Assembly: GCA_015680685.1 (NCBI GenBank)
Contig: MNCI01038278.1
Coordinates: 72,638-94,789, forward strand
Direction of reading: 5' to 3'
DNA length: 22,152 nt
DNA from: Gnetum montanum
Lineage: Eukaryota > Streptophyta > Gnetopsida > Gnetales > Gnetaceae
In this document: positions 10,434 to 19,628 of the stretch, in pieces
Numbering within the stretch: the stretch's first letter is position 1
Layout: each line of letters opens with the position of its first letter
Notes under the pieces: model-generated
What the model was told of the DNA's origin: nothing
Database searches by the model: none
What the model saw: only the letters and a program-made list of their open reading frames with translations
Program-made: the position numbers and the translations under genes

Positions 10434-10602
10434 AGAGGCAGCTCTCCCTTGTTTCTCATTCTAGGCCTAGACTGTAGTGTAACTCTAGCAATTTGATCCC
10501 TCTAGAGATAGAATATTTTCCATGTGCCCGCAGTAGGAGCTCCAAAGTGAACGGATCTTTATTCGAGCAAATATTGTACCTAAACACATGTTTGTGTACG
10601 AA

Positions 10603-10608
10603 AATAAA
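10603..10608 (+). promoter_or_regulatory. AATAAA polyadenylation signal, 5' LTR copy
   Basis: AATAAA lies about 175 bases after the TATA box and is kept in the 3' LTR (16718-16723), where it would be the functional copy, although neighbouring bases differ. Confidence 0.55.
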
Positions 10609-10956
10609 GATGAACTTCTTGGATAAATCTTGCAGTGCATGGAATAGGCTAAATAGGATTTTATTTATTGCTATTTATTGTTTATCATTTAANAGTTAAA
10701 GTTAATTAATTAATCTCTTCACCCTTCACCTCGTCAGCATAGGAGATAAAATAGAAAAGACATAAAAATCATATACCTCAGACTTACTTAATCATACAAC
10801 CGTGACAAATACAAATAAGTCTGGGAAGACAATGAATGATTAATCTTAAGTGTTCCATAAGGTGTGCAGGCACTTAGTCTGCGGAGTTCGACCAGATCAC
10901 GCGTGCTACGCTCATATTCGTATGGTTGAGTGTAGGGGTCCCTCGCCACTCATCAT

Positions 10957-10974
10957 TGGTGCCGTTGCCGGGGA
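10957..10974 (+). promoter_or_regulatory. primer-binding site, tRNA-Asp type
   Basis: TGGTGCCGTTGCCGGGGA is the reverse complement of the 3' end of plant cytosolic tRNA-Asp(GTC) (TCCCCGGCAACGGCGCCA), with one mismatch at the fourth base. It starts one base after the LTR. The tRNA-Asp match rests on remembered tRNA sequence. This primer is usual for Athila and Tat elements. Confidence 0.9.
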
Positions 10975-11098
10975 CTAAGTGTTTGTGCGCTAAGTAGAAC
11001 ATAGGAAACTACTCACATTGTTGGGAGCCTAAATGAACCCTTACGATTAATTAAACGAAAAATTATATAACGGTTAATTAGCACACCAACAAGAAACA

Positions 11099-14000
11099 AT
11101 GTCTTCTTCTTCGAATACTTCACCACCTAGGGATCATATAAGAAACAGTCGGTAGTCTAAAACACATAACCAAAATCCGCTAGTTTCTCAACAATATAGG
11201 GTGGTATATACTCATCCCGATGAGTACATACCCAATTTTACTTTTATCCTCCATCAGGATGAACAACTGTGTTGGAGAGACTTGCAAGGTAACATAGTGT
11301 TACCTCCAGATCATGCAGTCCCCAACATGCTTCTCCGTGCTTTGGCATAGATAGGCATGATGGAATTATACACTGAATATGTTGCAGAAGATTTTGACAT
11401 GAGGGATTACTATCCCACAATCGTACAATGTTTAAGGGACTCAAGGTATGAGAGCCACCATACACTATTGAAGGGCAAAGGGGTCTTGCACATCCTAAGC
11501 GAAATTGGAGATGGTGAACCAGTTATAATGGGTTCTTTATCAAAAGATGTTTCCCCTCCTAATGATAGTGAGGAGGTGAGGTATCAGAACCTATGCTCCA
11601 CGATACACAACCCTGGTTCTGATCCCCATGAACGCCAACTGTTCACCGAGGGAACAACAACACATGACAAGGATAGGCACTTAGATCGTCATCACAATCG
11701 GGGCCGAAGCCACTAAAGAGAAGGTAAGAAACATCGTCATGGCGATGTTTCTTCTTCTTCTTTCCCTTCATCACATCATTCACCCTCTCCTTCCACGTCA
11801 GGGTGCAGTCATCAAGAGCATAACAGTGAGGATAAGGGTAAGTGAGATGAGAGACCTCAACGAGAGAGTCGAGAGAGAGGAAGAGGGCAATCTAGAGAGT
11901 CTAGGCATGAAAGAAGGGAAAGTAGGGAACAATGTAGACATCATAGACTTCATGAAAGAGATGATCATGATGAACCCCTACTTGCCACCCAAAGCATGCT
12001 AAATGTAACGGAGGCTATAAGAATACCAACAAGGCATCAAAAAGATAGCCGGATCAAGCGCTTAGAGATGAATAACATCCCACACTTCGAAGGGGGATAC
12101 AACGCGGATCCGCAAAATAATTTACATGCATTTCATGATGCTTGCACCTTGCAAAACATAGAAAATGAGTGGCAGAAACTAAAGTTGTTTTTTAGGACAC
12201 TCATAAAGGAAGAAGAGAGTTGGTACTAGTTCTTAGAACCAGGAACCATTAGGAGGTGGAGTACGATGTTAGAACTCTTCAACGATAAATATCAAACATA
12301 CTCCAGAGTGTCTAACTTGCGTAAGTAGATCCAAGGATGGAAGCAAGGTAATCATGAACTCTTGGATGCTGTCATGGGCTACTACTACGGATTGCTACAT
12401 CGTTGTCTGGGCCATGGTTACGCACAGAGGGATCAACTCTGCCACATCGTAGATGGGCTAAGGTATGAAACTAGGAGAACCCTTGGGACATATGCCCAAG
12501 GAAGATTATTAGGACTTAGATCCCATGAAATTCATCGACTGTTGGAGCAAGTTGCCAAAGAAGAAGGGGAGCTATGAAAAAGAAAAAGCATGGAAGAATA
12601 CAACCGTGATCCTTCCCTTCGGAAGAGGGGAGTGAGATTCTGCGATGAAGAGGATGAGTCACCACTCGAAGAGTTGATGAATAGAAAGACCTTTCCGCTT
12701 CAAAAATTAACAACAGAAGTATCGACTAAGGTAGATGAAGTATGGAGCTCCTTAGACAATAAGATTGAAACTATCCTAAAGATTGTAGAAGAATATAAGG
12801 AGGAACAAAGTAGTGACAAGGACAAAAAAAAGCAAAGAGATTCAAGCCCTACACGTGACAAGGGTAAGGGAAAAATGAATATCTCCGATGAGGTTGTAGA
12901 GTCGGATATAGACAGTGATGGTGGATGTGAGATCTGCCAATATGACCATCCTAAGGGATGTTTTCCAATCATCTCACATCTATAAGAGTCTGGGATGTAT
13001 GCACTCAACCCGAGACTTAATAGAAGGTAGACACCCCGAAGATTACCTTATCCCCAAGGTAACCCAAGACAGTTCCACCAACCGTTGACGTACTATCCAA
13101 GTGGAACTCCACCACAACCCATCGGGCAACATCAGCAGTGGAAATACCCACAGTCATGGGGGATGCCACCACCTGGGCAACAACATCCTTACCGACAACC
13201 CAATGCTTATGGCTATTACGTGCAGCAGCCGGTTTCTCCAAGTGACTCCACAGGTCACACAACTTCCCAACATCACTACCAAGTTCGAGAGTACTTTAGA
13301 AGGACTCCTCCTTCGGGAGACGCTCCACATCCATACCATCCTCCAAATCCATCCGCCTCTCTCGCATCGGTAGTTCCCATACCACCCGCTCCAACAATGC
13401 AAGGGGAACTCCCCACTCAACTACAACAACGTAACACTACGAGAGCTGTGAACCTTCAACTAGCTACTGGTTCTGATAACCACAAGAAAAGAAGACCTTT
13501 CTTCAGAACCAAAAGCCTAGACAAGCTCTCACAACCACAAGCAGTTGAGTCTGTGTATGCTCCTCCAACATGCAAGGCTTCAGAGTTCCCTTTAGTCCAA
13601 CAACAGAGCTTAACACATACGGTTATGTTAACACATACCGTAACCGACTAGATCAAGGTAGGCCACCTTCCCAGGAAACTATCTAACCATGGAAGTCCCT
13701 TAATTTATCTCCAAGTTGCTGGGAACAAACCTCATAGGACTCTTCTTGACTCAGGTTCTAGAGTCAACTTAATCTCAAGAGAAATGTATCAAGCTTGGAA
13801 CTTGCCCCAACTCATGAAGAACAACATTTAATTAGAGTTGGCTGACTAGTCCATCACCATTCCCTTAGGATTGGTGGAGGACATTGTTACCACTGTGTGT
13901 GGTTGGCCATACCTAGCTGACTTCTTGGTGATAGAAGTCAATAGCAACAAAGGGGACTTCCCAATTATAATGGGAAGGACATGGCTAAGTACAATAGATG

Positions 14001-14167
14001 TCTACCTAGGGATTCGTGATCTTTCCTTGGAGATATCTAAGGTAAACATTTATGGAAATATTGAGGAGAAGAAAGTTCCATGCATCACATATAGTGACTC
14101 ATTGGGTGATGACATGGAGGAATGCTCAATATCTCCTACATGTAACAAGTGTGCCCTAGGAAATTAG
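11099..14167 (+). pseudogene. gag-pro: gag-protease polyprotein, one frame with 12 stops
   Basis: From ATG 11099 a single frame of 1023 codons runs to TAG 14165-14167. In order it holds an N-terminal region; a basic Arg/Ser/Glu-rich stretch (about 11640-11960); a Retrotrans_gag-like domain (about 11996-12577: PHFEGGYNADPQNNLHAF, LFFRTL, LEPGTIRRWSTMLELFNDKY); a Cys/His cluster of CX2CX3HX3C form (12926-12961); a Pro/Gln-rich linker (about 13030-13440); and a pepsin-like protease with LLDSGSRVNLIS (catalytic DSG at 13748-13756) and PIIMGRTWLST. Internal stops: TAG at 11153, 11348, 12227, 12326, 13028, 13649 and 13847; TAA at 11714, 12983 and 13829; TGA at 11843 and 12575. No frameshift is needed anywhere. 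Gag would build the particle and protease would cleave it. The Cys/His cluster is one residue shorter than the usual knuckle. Confidence 0.9.
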
Positions 14168-14479
14168 ATACAAAGGTGCCTATATGTAGCAACCACACAA
14201 CAAAAGAACACCCAGTGGTTGATAGCTGATCAAGAAAGCAACCCACCAACATGCATGAAACGAACTGGAAAAAAAAACTCATGCCTGTAATGATAGCATA
14301 GATACATTGGAGTATGAGCTTCGCCGACTTCCACCCCTTAATCTAAGAACATCAATGGGGATAAGTTGGGCACTTTTAAGAAATTCAAATAGATGTTCAT
14401 TATTTTGGATCTCTCCCTTTCCATTCAGTCATGGGGGAGATGGCCACTTATGCTAATCATTTGGGGCCCTCAGTTCTTT

Positions 14480-14680
14480 TTAATTTTTTATTTTACATGT
14501 TTTTTTTACATATTTTTGTTTTACACGTTTGTTTTTTACAAGTTTTTGTTTTACACATTTTTTTCTTACACATTTTTGTTTTACACGTTTTTGTTTTACA
14601 CATTTTTGTTTTACATGTTTTTGTTTTACTCGTTTTTGTTTTGCACATTTTTGTTTTACAAATTTCTTTAACATTTCTTG
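14480..14680. repeat. 15-bp minisatellite, TTTTTGTTTTACACR
   Basis: About a dozen units of TTTTTGTTTTACACR-type sequence stand in tandem. The 3' half keeps an exact 15-base spacing and the 5' units are shorter or longer. A period divisible by three keeps several frames open on both strands, producing Phe/Leu/Tyr/Thr repeats on + and Lys/Gln/Val repeats on -. Those are consequences of the repeat and not proteins. Confidence 0.9.
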
Positions 14681-16440
14681 TTTTTTTTTACATCATCATT
14701 CATAATTTTTCATTTCTTGTGTGTGTGGTATCCATCTTGTAAGTTTTTCATTTAATAAGTATTCTTCATGATGGCATGAACTGCTTTTATATTTATTGCT
14801 AATATTTGATTTTTACCTTTAAGTCATGATGTTGATACTAAGATATGGTTCTTTTGATATGACAAGCAATGAGTTCACTTCATCCATCCATCCAAAAATT
14901 TCTATGGTCTCTCTTGGCTTGGAAATGTACAACTCCTTTCTAAATAAGAACTATTAATGAATCGGTGACTGGGCATTTCCCAAACTAAGGAAGGACTCAA
15001 GGATTGAAAAGGGTTTGACTTCAAGGGAACTTGATGCATTTGTGTTGGCCATTCTCTTGGGTGCTTGGATGTTTTCTTCTTGAGTTTTCTTACCGTTTCG
15101 ATGTTACCCAATTATCGGGAAGCTGAGCAAATAAAAATAACAAAGTCTTTGCATGGTATGATTCTCATGTATAAACACATAAAAGAAAAAAGACTGTGAG
15201 AATTCAAAGCACACCCCTTAGATAAAATAATCATTTGGGCTACAAGCACTAGTTATGGAACTCAAATAAAAATGTTCCCTCTAACTAAGGTCCTTCTCGC
15301 TTTCCATTCTCTCCTTTGTTTCGTCGGAATAGCAGTGACTCTTGGGAAGGCATTCTTGTTACTTCAAGAAGATGGATTGGCCGAATGCATTAATGTGAAG
15401 TCACTGGATGTGGTTTGTTTGAGGCTGAACTTGGAATGGGATCTACTAAGTCACATTAATCATGAACTACACAAGGGGCTGTACACCACCTTGTTCTCAG
15501 GATTCCATTCCATTCTCTTCTTTCCATCCTTCTCTTCATTGTTCACCTCATTGCCGGTTGTATCATTAGTGTATATTTTGGTTGATGCATTATTTTCTTT
15601 TTGGTAAATTCTTGTGGTTAAGACTTTAACTCTTGTTCCACATGACATTATTAAAGCCTACGGACTCTTCGAATGTGGGTTTGTCAGGGCATTAAGGGCA
15701 TGAGCTTGCTTTGGGGAGAACCCACTGACATTCCTATTTGGTGCACCAGTTAAATTCTTTTCCCTAACATTTTTGCAATCCACTCTGTATTGGTCATTTC
15801 CATCTTGACATCCATTTCATCGATGTCATAGTTATCTCTTTTTCTCCATATTTCTTTTTCTTTCTTCTTTCTCCATTCTATCACTATCAGAGGTTCGCTT
15901 TTAGTCATGGGGGTTCAGACCCAAATTTTTTCGATTTTCTCCTAACCCCTACACTTTCGGTAGTCACCACTATGATATCTCTAGATCTGTATAAGCCATA
16001 CCAAAACTCAGCCAATGGACCTTTCACCGAAGCAAGGTATCAATTGCATTATGATTCATTTACCCTTGCTAATATAAAGACTGTGTTGTGTGTACAGATG
16101 GTAATCATACGACAACAGATTGGATCTGGAAGGAACACTTAGAATGGAGCGATGCTAAAGAAGCTATGCAAGGAGCAAGACTGGTGGTGCGCTTATGGAT
16201 GGACAAAAAAAGACGTAATCTTGGCTTTGGCAGCAGCAACACTTCTTTCTCTCTCTCTTTCTCAGCTGCCAAATAAGGCCTGATGTCAAATGTATAAGGT
16301 GTTCACTCTTGTTGTCATGAATACCAATTTTGTCTTGTTTTGTAATGATGATCCATTCACATGTCATCCCATTAGTTCCATTTGAGTCAATAATCCCATA
16401 CCATCCCAATATTTTGTAAGGAACTCGAGGATGAGTTTTT

Positions 16441-16457
16441 ATTCAGTCATGGGGATA
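16441..16457 (+). promoter_or_regulatory. probable polypurine tract before the 3' LTR
   Basis: ATTCAGTCATGGGGATA directly precedes the TGATG of the 3' LTR. The purine run is short for a polypurine tract, so it may have decayed. The first 14 bases are identical to an internal copy at 14423-14436, where the G run continues as GGGGGAGA. A related AGTCATGGGGG stands at 15903-15913. Confidence 0.5.
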
Positions 16458-17252
16458 TGATGGGACACGATATCGCATGGGCCATGATATTGCATCCCCT
16501 ACGATATCGCGTACACGATATCACAGTGCACCGTCATATCTATAAATAAGAGGCGACTCTCCCTTGTTTCTCATTCTAGGCCTAGACTGTAGCAAAACTT
16601 TGGCAGTTTGATCCCTCCATAGATAGAATATTTTCCATGTGCCTGCAGTAGGAGCTCCAAAGTGAATGGATTTTTATTCGAGCAAATATTGTACCTGAAC
16701 AGATGTTTGTGTATGGCAATAAAGAAGAACTTCTTGGATAAACCTTGTAGTGCATGGAATAGGCTAAATAGGATTTTATTTATTGTTATTTACTATTTAT
16801 AATTTAATCACTTTATTAGTAATTAAATCTTTCTAGTTAAGTGCCTCAGTATGACCGCTTCGAGCACGTGCGTTACGCTTGGTGATCCCAACAACGACTA
16901 GTGTTTGGTAACCAAGGTTGCATTGGTTTAGGGTGTGAATGGTAAGTGGGAATGGATGCTGATGCTAGGTTAATTAAGGCTTAGTTAGTTAGTTAAAGTT
17001 AATTAATTAATCTCTTCACCCTTCACCTCGTCAGCATAGGAGATAAAATAGAAAAAACATAAAAATCGTATACCTCAGACTTACTTAACCATAAAACCAT
17101 GAAAAATACAAGTAAGTCTGGGAAGACAACGAATGATTAACGTTAAGTGTTCCATAAGGCATGTAGGCACTTAGTCTGTGGAGTTCGACCAGATCGTGCG
17201 TGCTACGCTCGTATTCGTATGGTTGAGTGTAGGGGTACCTCGCCACTCATCA
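16458..17252 (+). repeat. 3' LTR
   Basis: It starts TGATGGGAC and ends CACTCATCA, 795 bp long. It carries a TATA box at 16541-16548 and AATAAA at 16718-16723. It includes 183 bases (16808-16990) missing from the 5' LTR at its N. It lacks a 31-base palindrome unit present in the 5' LTR. Of about 56 differences from the 5' LTR, about 46 are transitions by hand count. Confidence 0.95.
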
Positions 17253-17257
17253 AACAT
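17253..17257. repeat. target-site duplication, right copy (AACAT)
   Basis: This is an exact match to 10307-10311. The rebuilt empty site reads CAACATGTTG, a 10-base palindrome that overlaps the duplicated bases. Confidence 0.95.
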
Positions 17258-17326
17258 GTTGATGATAGGTCACCATGTCCACACTTTGTTCCAAACCCCT
17301 CCTAGCACTTTCTAACATTTGGAGGG
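17258..17326 (+). pseudogene. exon of unrecognised gene, part right of the LTR element
   Basis: This continues the frame of 9999-10311 after the element is removed: MLMIGHHVHTLFQTPPSTF, a stop, HLEG. It ends at GAGGG followed by GTAAGT, a near-consensus plant 5' splice site. Spliced to 17422, the split codon GG|G leaves the next exon in frame. The intron would be 17327-17421 (95 bp, GT...AG). Confidence 0.55.
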
Positions 17327-17421
17327 GTAAGTGTAATTCTATATATTTTGGTTTATCTTTGATTTTGACTAGGAAACTTGGGTTTAACAATTTTTGTTTG
17401 GTTTACATGCTATTGGTATAG

Positions 17422-17572
17422 GGTAGATGACCAAGGATTGATTAAGAGTGACCAAATCTTATCCTTGGCCCACATAGCACTAGATGTATTTGCGAAAAGA
17501 CAAGTAGTGAGGCTTATAGTGATGGAACAACTAAAGGATGACTTTGACAGATATACCTCACACTACTCTTAG
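17422..17572 (+). pseudogene. exon of unrecognised gene
   Basis: Following the acceptor GGTATAG, the frame reads VDDQGLIKSDQILSLAHIAL, then DVFAKRQVVRLIVMEQLKDD, and ends at TAG 17570-17572. Fifty codons without a stop, in the phase predicted by the preceding splice, support a genuine exon. The composition suggests an alpha-helical, soluble protein. The family is not recognised. Confidence 0.55.
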
Positions 17573-17860
17573 ACCTACATAAGTTCTTGACTAATAGGAT
17601 GGTTTATAATTCATGGGATCTCCTAGGTTTAGGCACACATGCACGTATACCTCTTAAGGTTCCCACACTGCTTTATTTATTTATTATACAATGTCAACAT
17701 TTTCCAGTTGTATAGTTGTTTGATTAACTAGGATTTAATTATTTGACTCATTTCATCAATGTTGCTGCAAGTTTTGTTCTAATTTGTTATGTTTGCTATT
17801 CCTTGGTTTTGTGTGATGTGCTTATGCCAAAGATGATGGGTCATTTTCATTGTATTGTAG
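17573..17860 (+). other. probable intron or decayed spacer
   Basis: This T-rich sequence has no coding support. It ends in TTTTCATTGTATTGTAG, a good plant acceptor, directly before the next exon-like stretch. The open frame starting at 17743 runs through this junction, so its first half is probably intronic. Confidence 0.4.
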
Positions 17861-18946
17861 TGGGTAATCCAAAATCCACTATTGTCATGATCACTTTAGG
17901 ACATGTAGAGGAAACACTTATCCTCAAGTGGAATGAGGTAGATCCAACGTGCATTGGTTAGCTAGCCAAGCACCTAAAGAAATATAGGCAAGGGTTATCA
18001 ATGCAAGTTTGCTAGATTTGTTTATGACTCCTAGCCCATTTATAGCTATCCCAAAGATGGTGAATACCATCAACTCCTTTAATAAAGGAGTTACGAAATT
18101 CATCATCCATGTTCACATTTTTCCTATGACTTTGGTTGTTAATGAATCTACCTTTAGTGACTTCTTTGGCTTTTCTTTTGATGGCATGAAGGCTACTAAC
18201 AAAAGAGGGAAAAAGGTGAGTCATAGGGAGAAGGTGAAAAAAAGGCTAAACACTCATTGTGATCATGTTGGATTGTCTCTAGACCAGTGCTAGGTTGTAG
18301 AGGCTAATGAGATGTATCCATTGTTCTAGTCCAAGGAATTCCCAACATTATTCTCACAAAAGAAGATCCTAGGCATTCAATAGGCTTAGATCATGAAGAA
18401 GGTCCTCACTAATTGTGCTCAATTCAACTGGGTTTCTCACTTGATTTCTAGGCTATGGGAGGAGATCTTAAAACTTTGGAACAACCTTGACATGATATGC
18501 CATATGCATTTTGCATTTTTTGCAGCATATCTAAGGAGGTTTGTGGAATTCTTGGTGTTGAAGAAGGATGAAATATGGGTAAGTCATGATCCATCCCAAT
18601 TTTCTAAACCTTGGATGAAATACATTGTTTCAACCATGCAGATTTAGCACCCACTAGTGAAGGATATTGGGAAATTATTATTTATTATTACTAAGAAATT
18701 TAGTGATATGCATTGTTCTTCCCTTGACATCATAAAGGTTGAACCACAAGTTGCCTCTGGAAGTGATGATAAGGTCAAGGAATTATGTTCAAAGGTTGAT
18801 GGTATAGTCAAAGCAAAGTTAAAGAGACCTTTGGTGGAGGAGTCAACACCAACTTTTGAGTAGCTAGCATAGAAGAAACTTTTTATCAAGCTTGTCTAGG
18901 CACATCACGTGATTACAAGAATGCTTTATTTGCATTCTTTTTAAAG
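17861..18946 (+). pseudogene. long exon-like segment of unrecognised gene
   Basis: The segment opens in one frame (GNPKSTIVMITLGHVEETLI, then LKWNEVDPTCIG). It moves near 18000 to a second frame that stays coherent for about 300 codons: LFMTPSPFIAIPKMVNTINS, FSDFFGFSFDGMK, RGKKVSHREKVKKRL, WVSHLISRLWEEILKLWNNL, HFAFFAAYLRRFVEFLVLKK, VKELCSKVDGIVKAKLKRPL. At least eight TAG/TGA/TAA codons interrupt it, most of them one transition from Gln or Trp. It ends at AAAG followed by GTATTTT, a possible splice donor. The basic cluster near RGKKVSHREKVKKRL could be a nuclear signal. No domain was recognised. Confidence 0.5.
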
Positions 18947-19047
18947 GTATTTTGCATCTATATTCTATGTTATATGGTTATGTTATCATTTTATTCTAGA
19001 AAAAATATGCTAACTCATTCTATGTTTTTTCTTCATTATTCTTGTAG

Positions 19048-19229
19048 ATAAATAATAAGAATGGGTGCCTAGGCAATGGTAGTAGAGGGAAAAAAATTCC
19101 TAGAGAAGAAGGCTCTACAATGGCATGGGGATGAGGGGTTTTCAAATGTTAGATTGGATACCTCTGATGTCATCTTTGAAGATTCATAGTTAGGTAAACC
19201 TCCCATTATTATTCCAAATGATCTTCTAG
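19048..19229 (+). pseudogene. exon of unrecognised gene
   Basis: It follows the acceptor CATTATTCTTGTAG. The frame reads VVEGKKFLEKKALQWHGDEG, then VRLDTSDVIFEDS, a stop, LGKPPIIIPNDLL. It ends CTTCTAG|GTACTT. Splicing 19229 to 19316 joins G to TA and continues in frame, making an 86-bp GT...AG intron (19230-19315). Confidence 0.5.
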
Positions 19230-19315
19230 GTACTTTTGAATTTAGTTTTACATGTTGTATGTTGCAATGTTGGAATTTGGTTTTTATCCTTGGTTGATGG
19301 TTACACTCATTATAG

Positions 19316-19453
19316 TACTAAAACCTCATCAAGAAGCATATACCTTCATGTTTCAAATGATATCATGGGCAAAGTTTCTCAAGAAAACCAAGTTTATGCA
19401 TAACATGGCCAAAGACATGATTGATCGGTTACAAAGAATTGCTTCTAGTGTTG
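19316..19453 (+). pseudogene. exon of unrecognised gene
   Basis: After the acceptor CATTATAG there are 46 codons without a stop: LKPHQEAYTFMFQMISWAKF, LKKTKFMHNMAKDMIDRLQR. It ends at GTTG followed by GTAAGAAC, a strong 5' splice site. An uninterrupted frame, good sites on both sides and phase agreement with the preceding exon make this the best-supported exon of the gene. Confidence 0.6.
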
Positions 19454-19628
19454 GTAAGAACTCTATCATGCTTTGTATTATTTATTTTTGTCATTATGCA
19501 TCTTTGTTATTTTTGGTTTCATGGTCTTTTAAGTCTTATGGTTTTATAGTCTTAGTTATTTGAAGTGTTTTTGGTCATTTTTGTTGTTTACTATTTATAT
19601 GTATTTATTTTTGTTATGTTGTTCATAG

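Larger units (their letters stand above)
10312..10955 (+). repeat. 5' LTR
   Basis: It starts TGATGGGAC and ends CACTCATCA, giving a perfect 5-bp terminal inverted repeat. It aligns to the 3' LTR without gaps except at two places. It has 31 extra bases at 10338-10368, inside the palindrome cluster. It also has the single N at 10693 where the 3' LTR has 183 bases (16808-16990). Aligned positions total 612 in both LTRs. Confidence 0.95.
14168..16457 (+). other. long non-coding 3' internal region of the LTR element
   Basis: This holds 2.3 kb between protease and the 3' LTR with no pol motif. It contains the 15-bp minisatellite (14480-14680), three copies of an AGTCATGGGG motif and several short frames. 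The longest is 15272-15607 (111 codons, two hydrophobic segments). It has no recognised homologue and no in-frame stop, but this pyrimidine-rich sequence yields hydrophobic frames by chance. An env-like remnant, as in Athila elements, is possible but not supported. Confidence 0.6.
10312..17252 (+). mobile_element. complete non-autonomous LTR retrotransposon, gag-pro only
   Basis: The element is 6941 bp between two AACAT duplications. It has TGATG...CATCA LTRs of 644 and 795 bp, a tRNA-Asp type primer-binding site one base after the 5' LTR, a G-rich stretch before the 3' LTR, and a single gag-protease frame. No reverse transcriptase, RNase H or integrase motif was found between the protease (ends 14167) and the 3' LTR (starts 16458) in any frame I read. 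This matches the class called TR-GAG or large retrotransposon derivative, which needs pol from a partner. The tRNA-Asp primer is typical of the Athila/Tat branch of Ty3/gypsy. The LTRs differ at about 56 of 612 aligned bases (hand count), so it is not a recent insertion. The gag frame is broken by stops. Confidence 0.93.

Noticed and set aside
12516-13420. Minus-strand and alternative-frame open frames over gag
   Set aside because: They overlap the gag-pro frame, which has domain support along its full length. They are shadows.
11099-14167. Programmed stop readthrough or RNA editing to express gag-pro
   Set aside because: Twelve stops of all three types with no shared context do not fit readthrough, and nuclear transcripts of plants are not known to be edited this way. 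Decay by cytosine deamination is simpler.
14480-14674. Lys/Gln/Val-repeat frame on the minus strand and Phe/Leu-repeat frames on the plus strand
   Set aside because: All derive from the 15-bp minisatellite, whose period is a multiple of three.
15673-15724. Possible hairpin GTGGGTT/AACCCAC
   Set aside because: A seven-base stem with a loop of nearly 40 bases is expected by chance in a region of this size.
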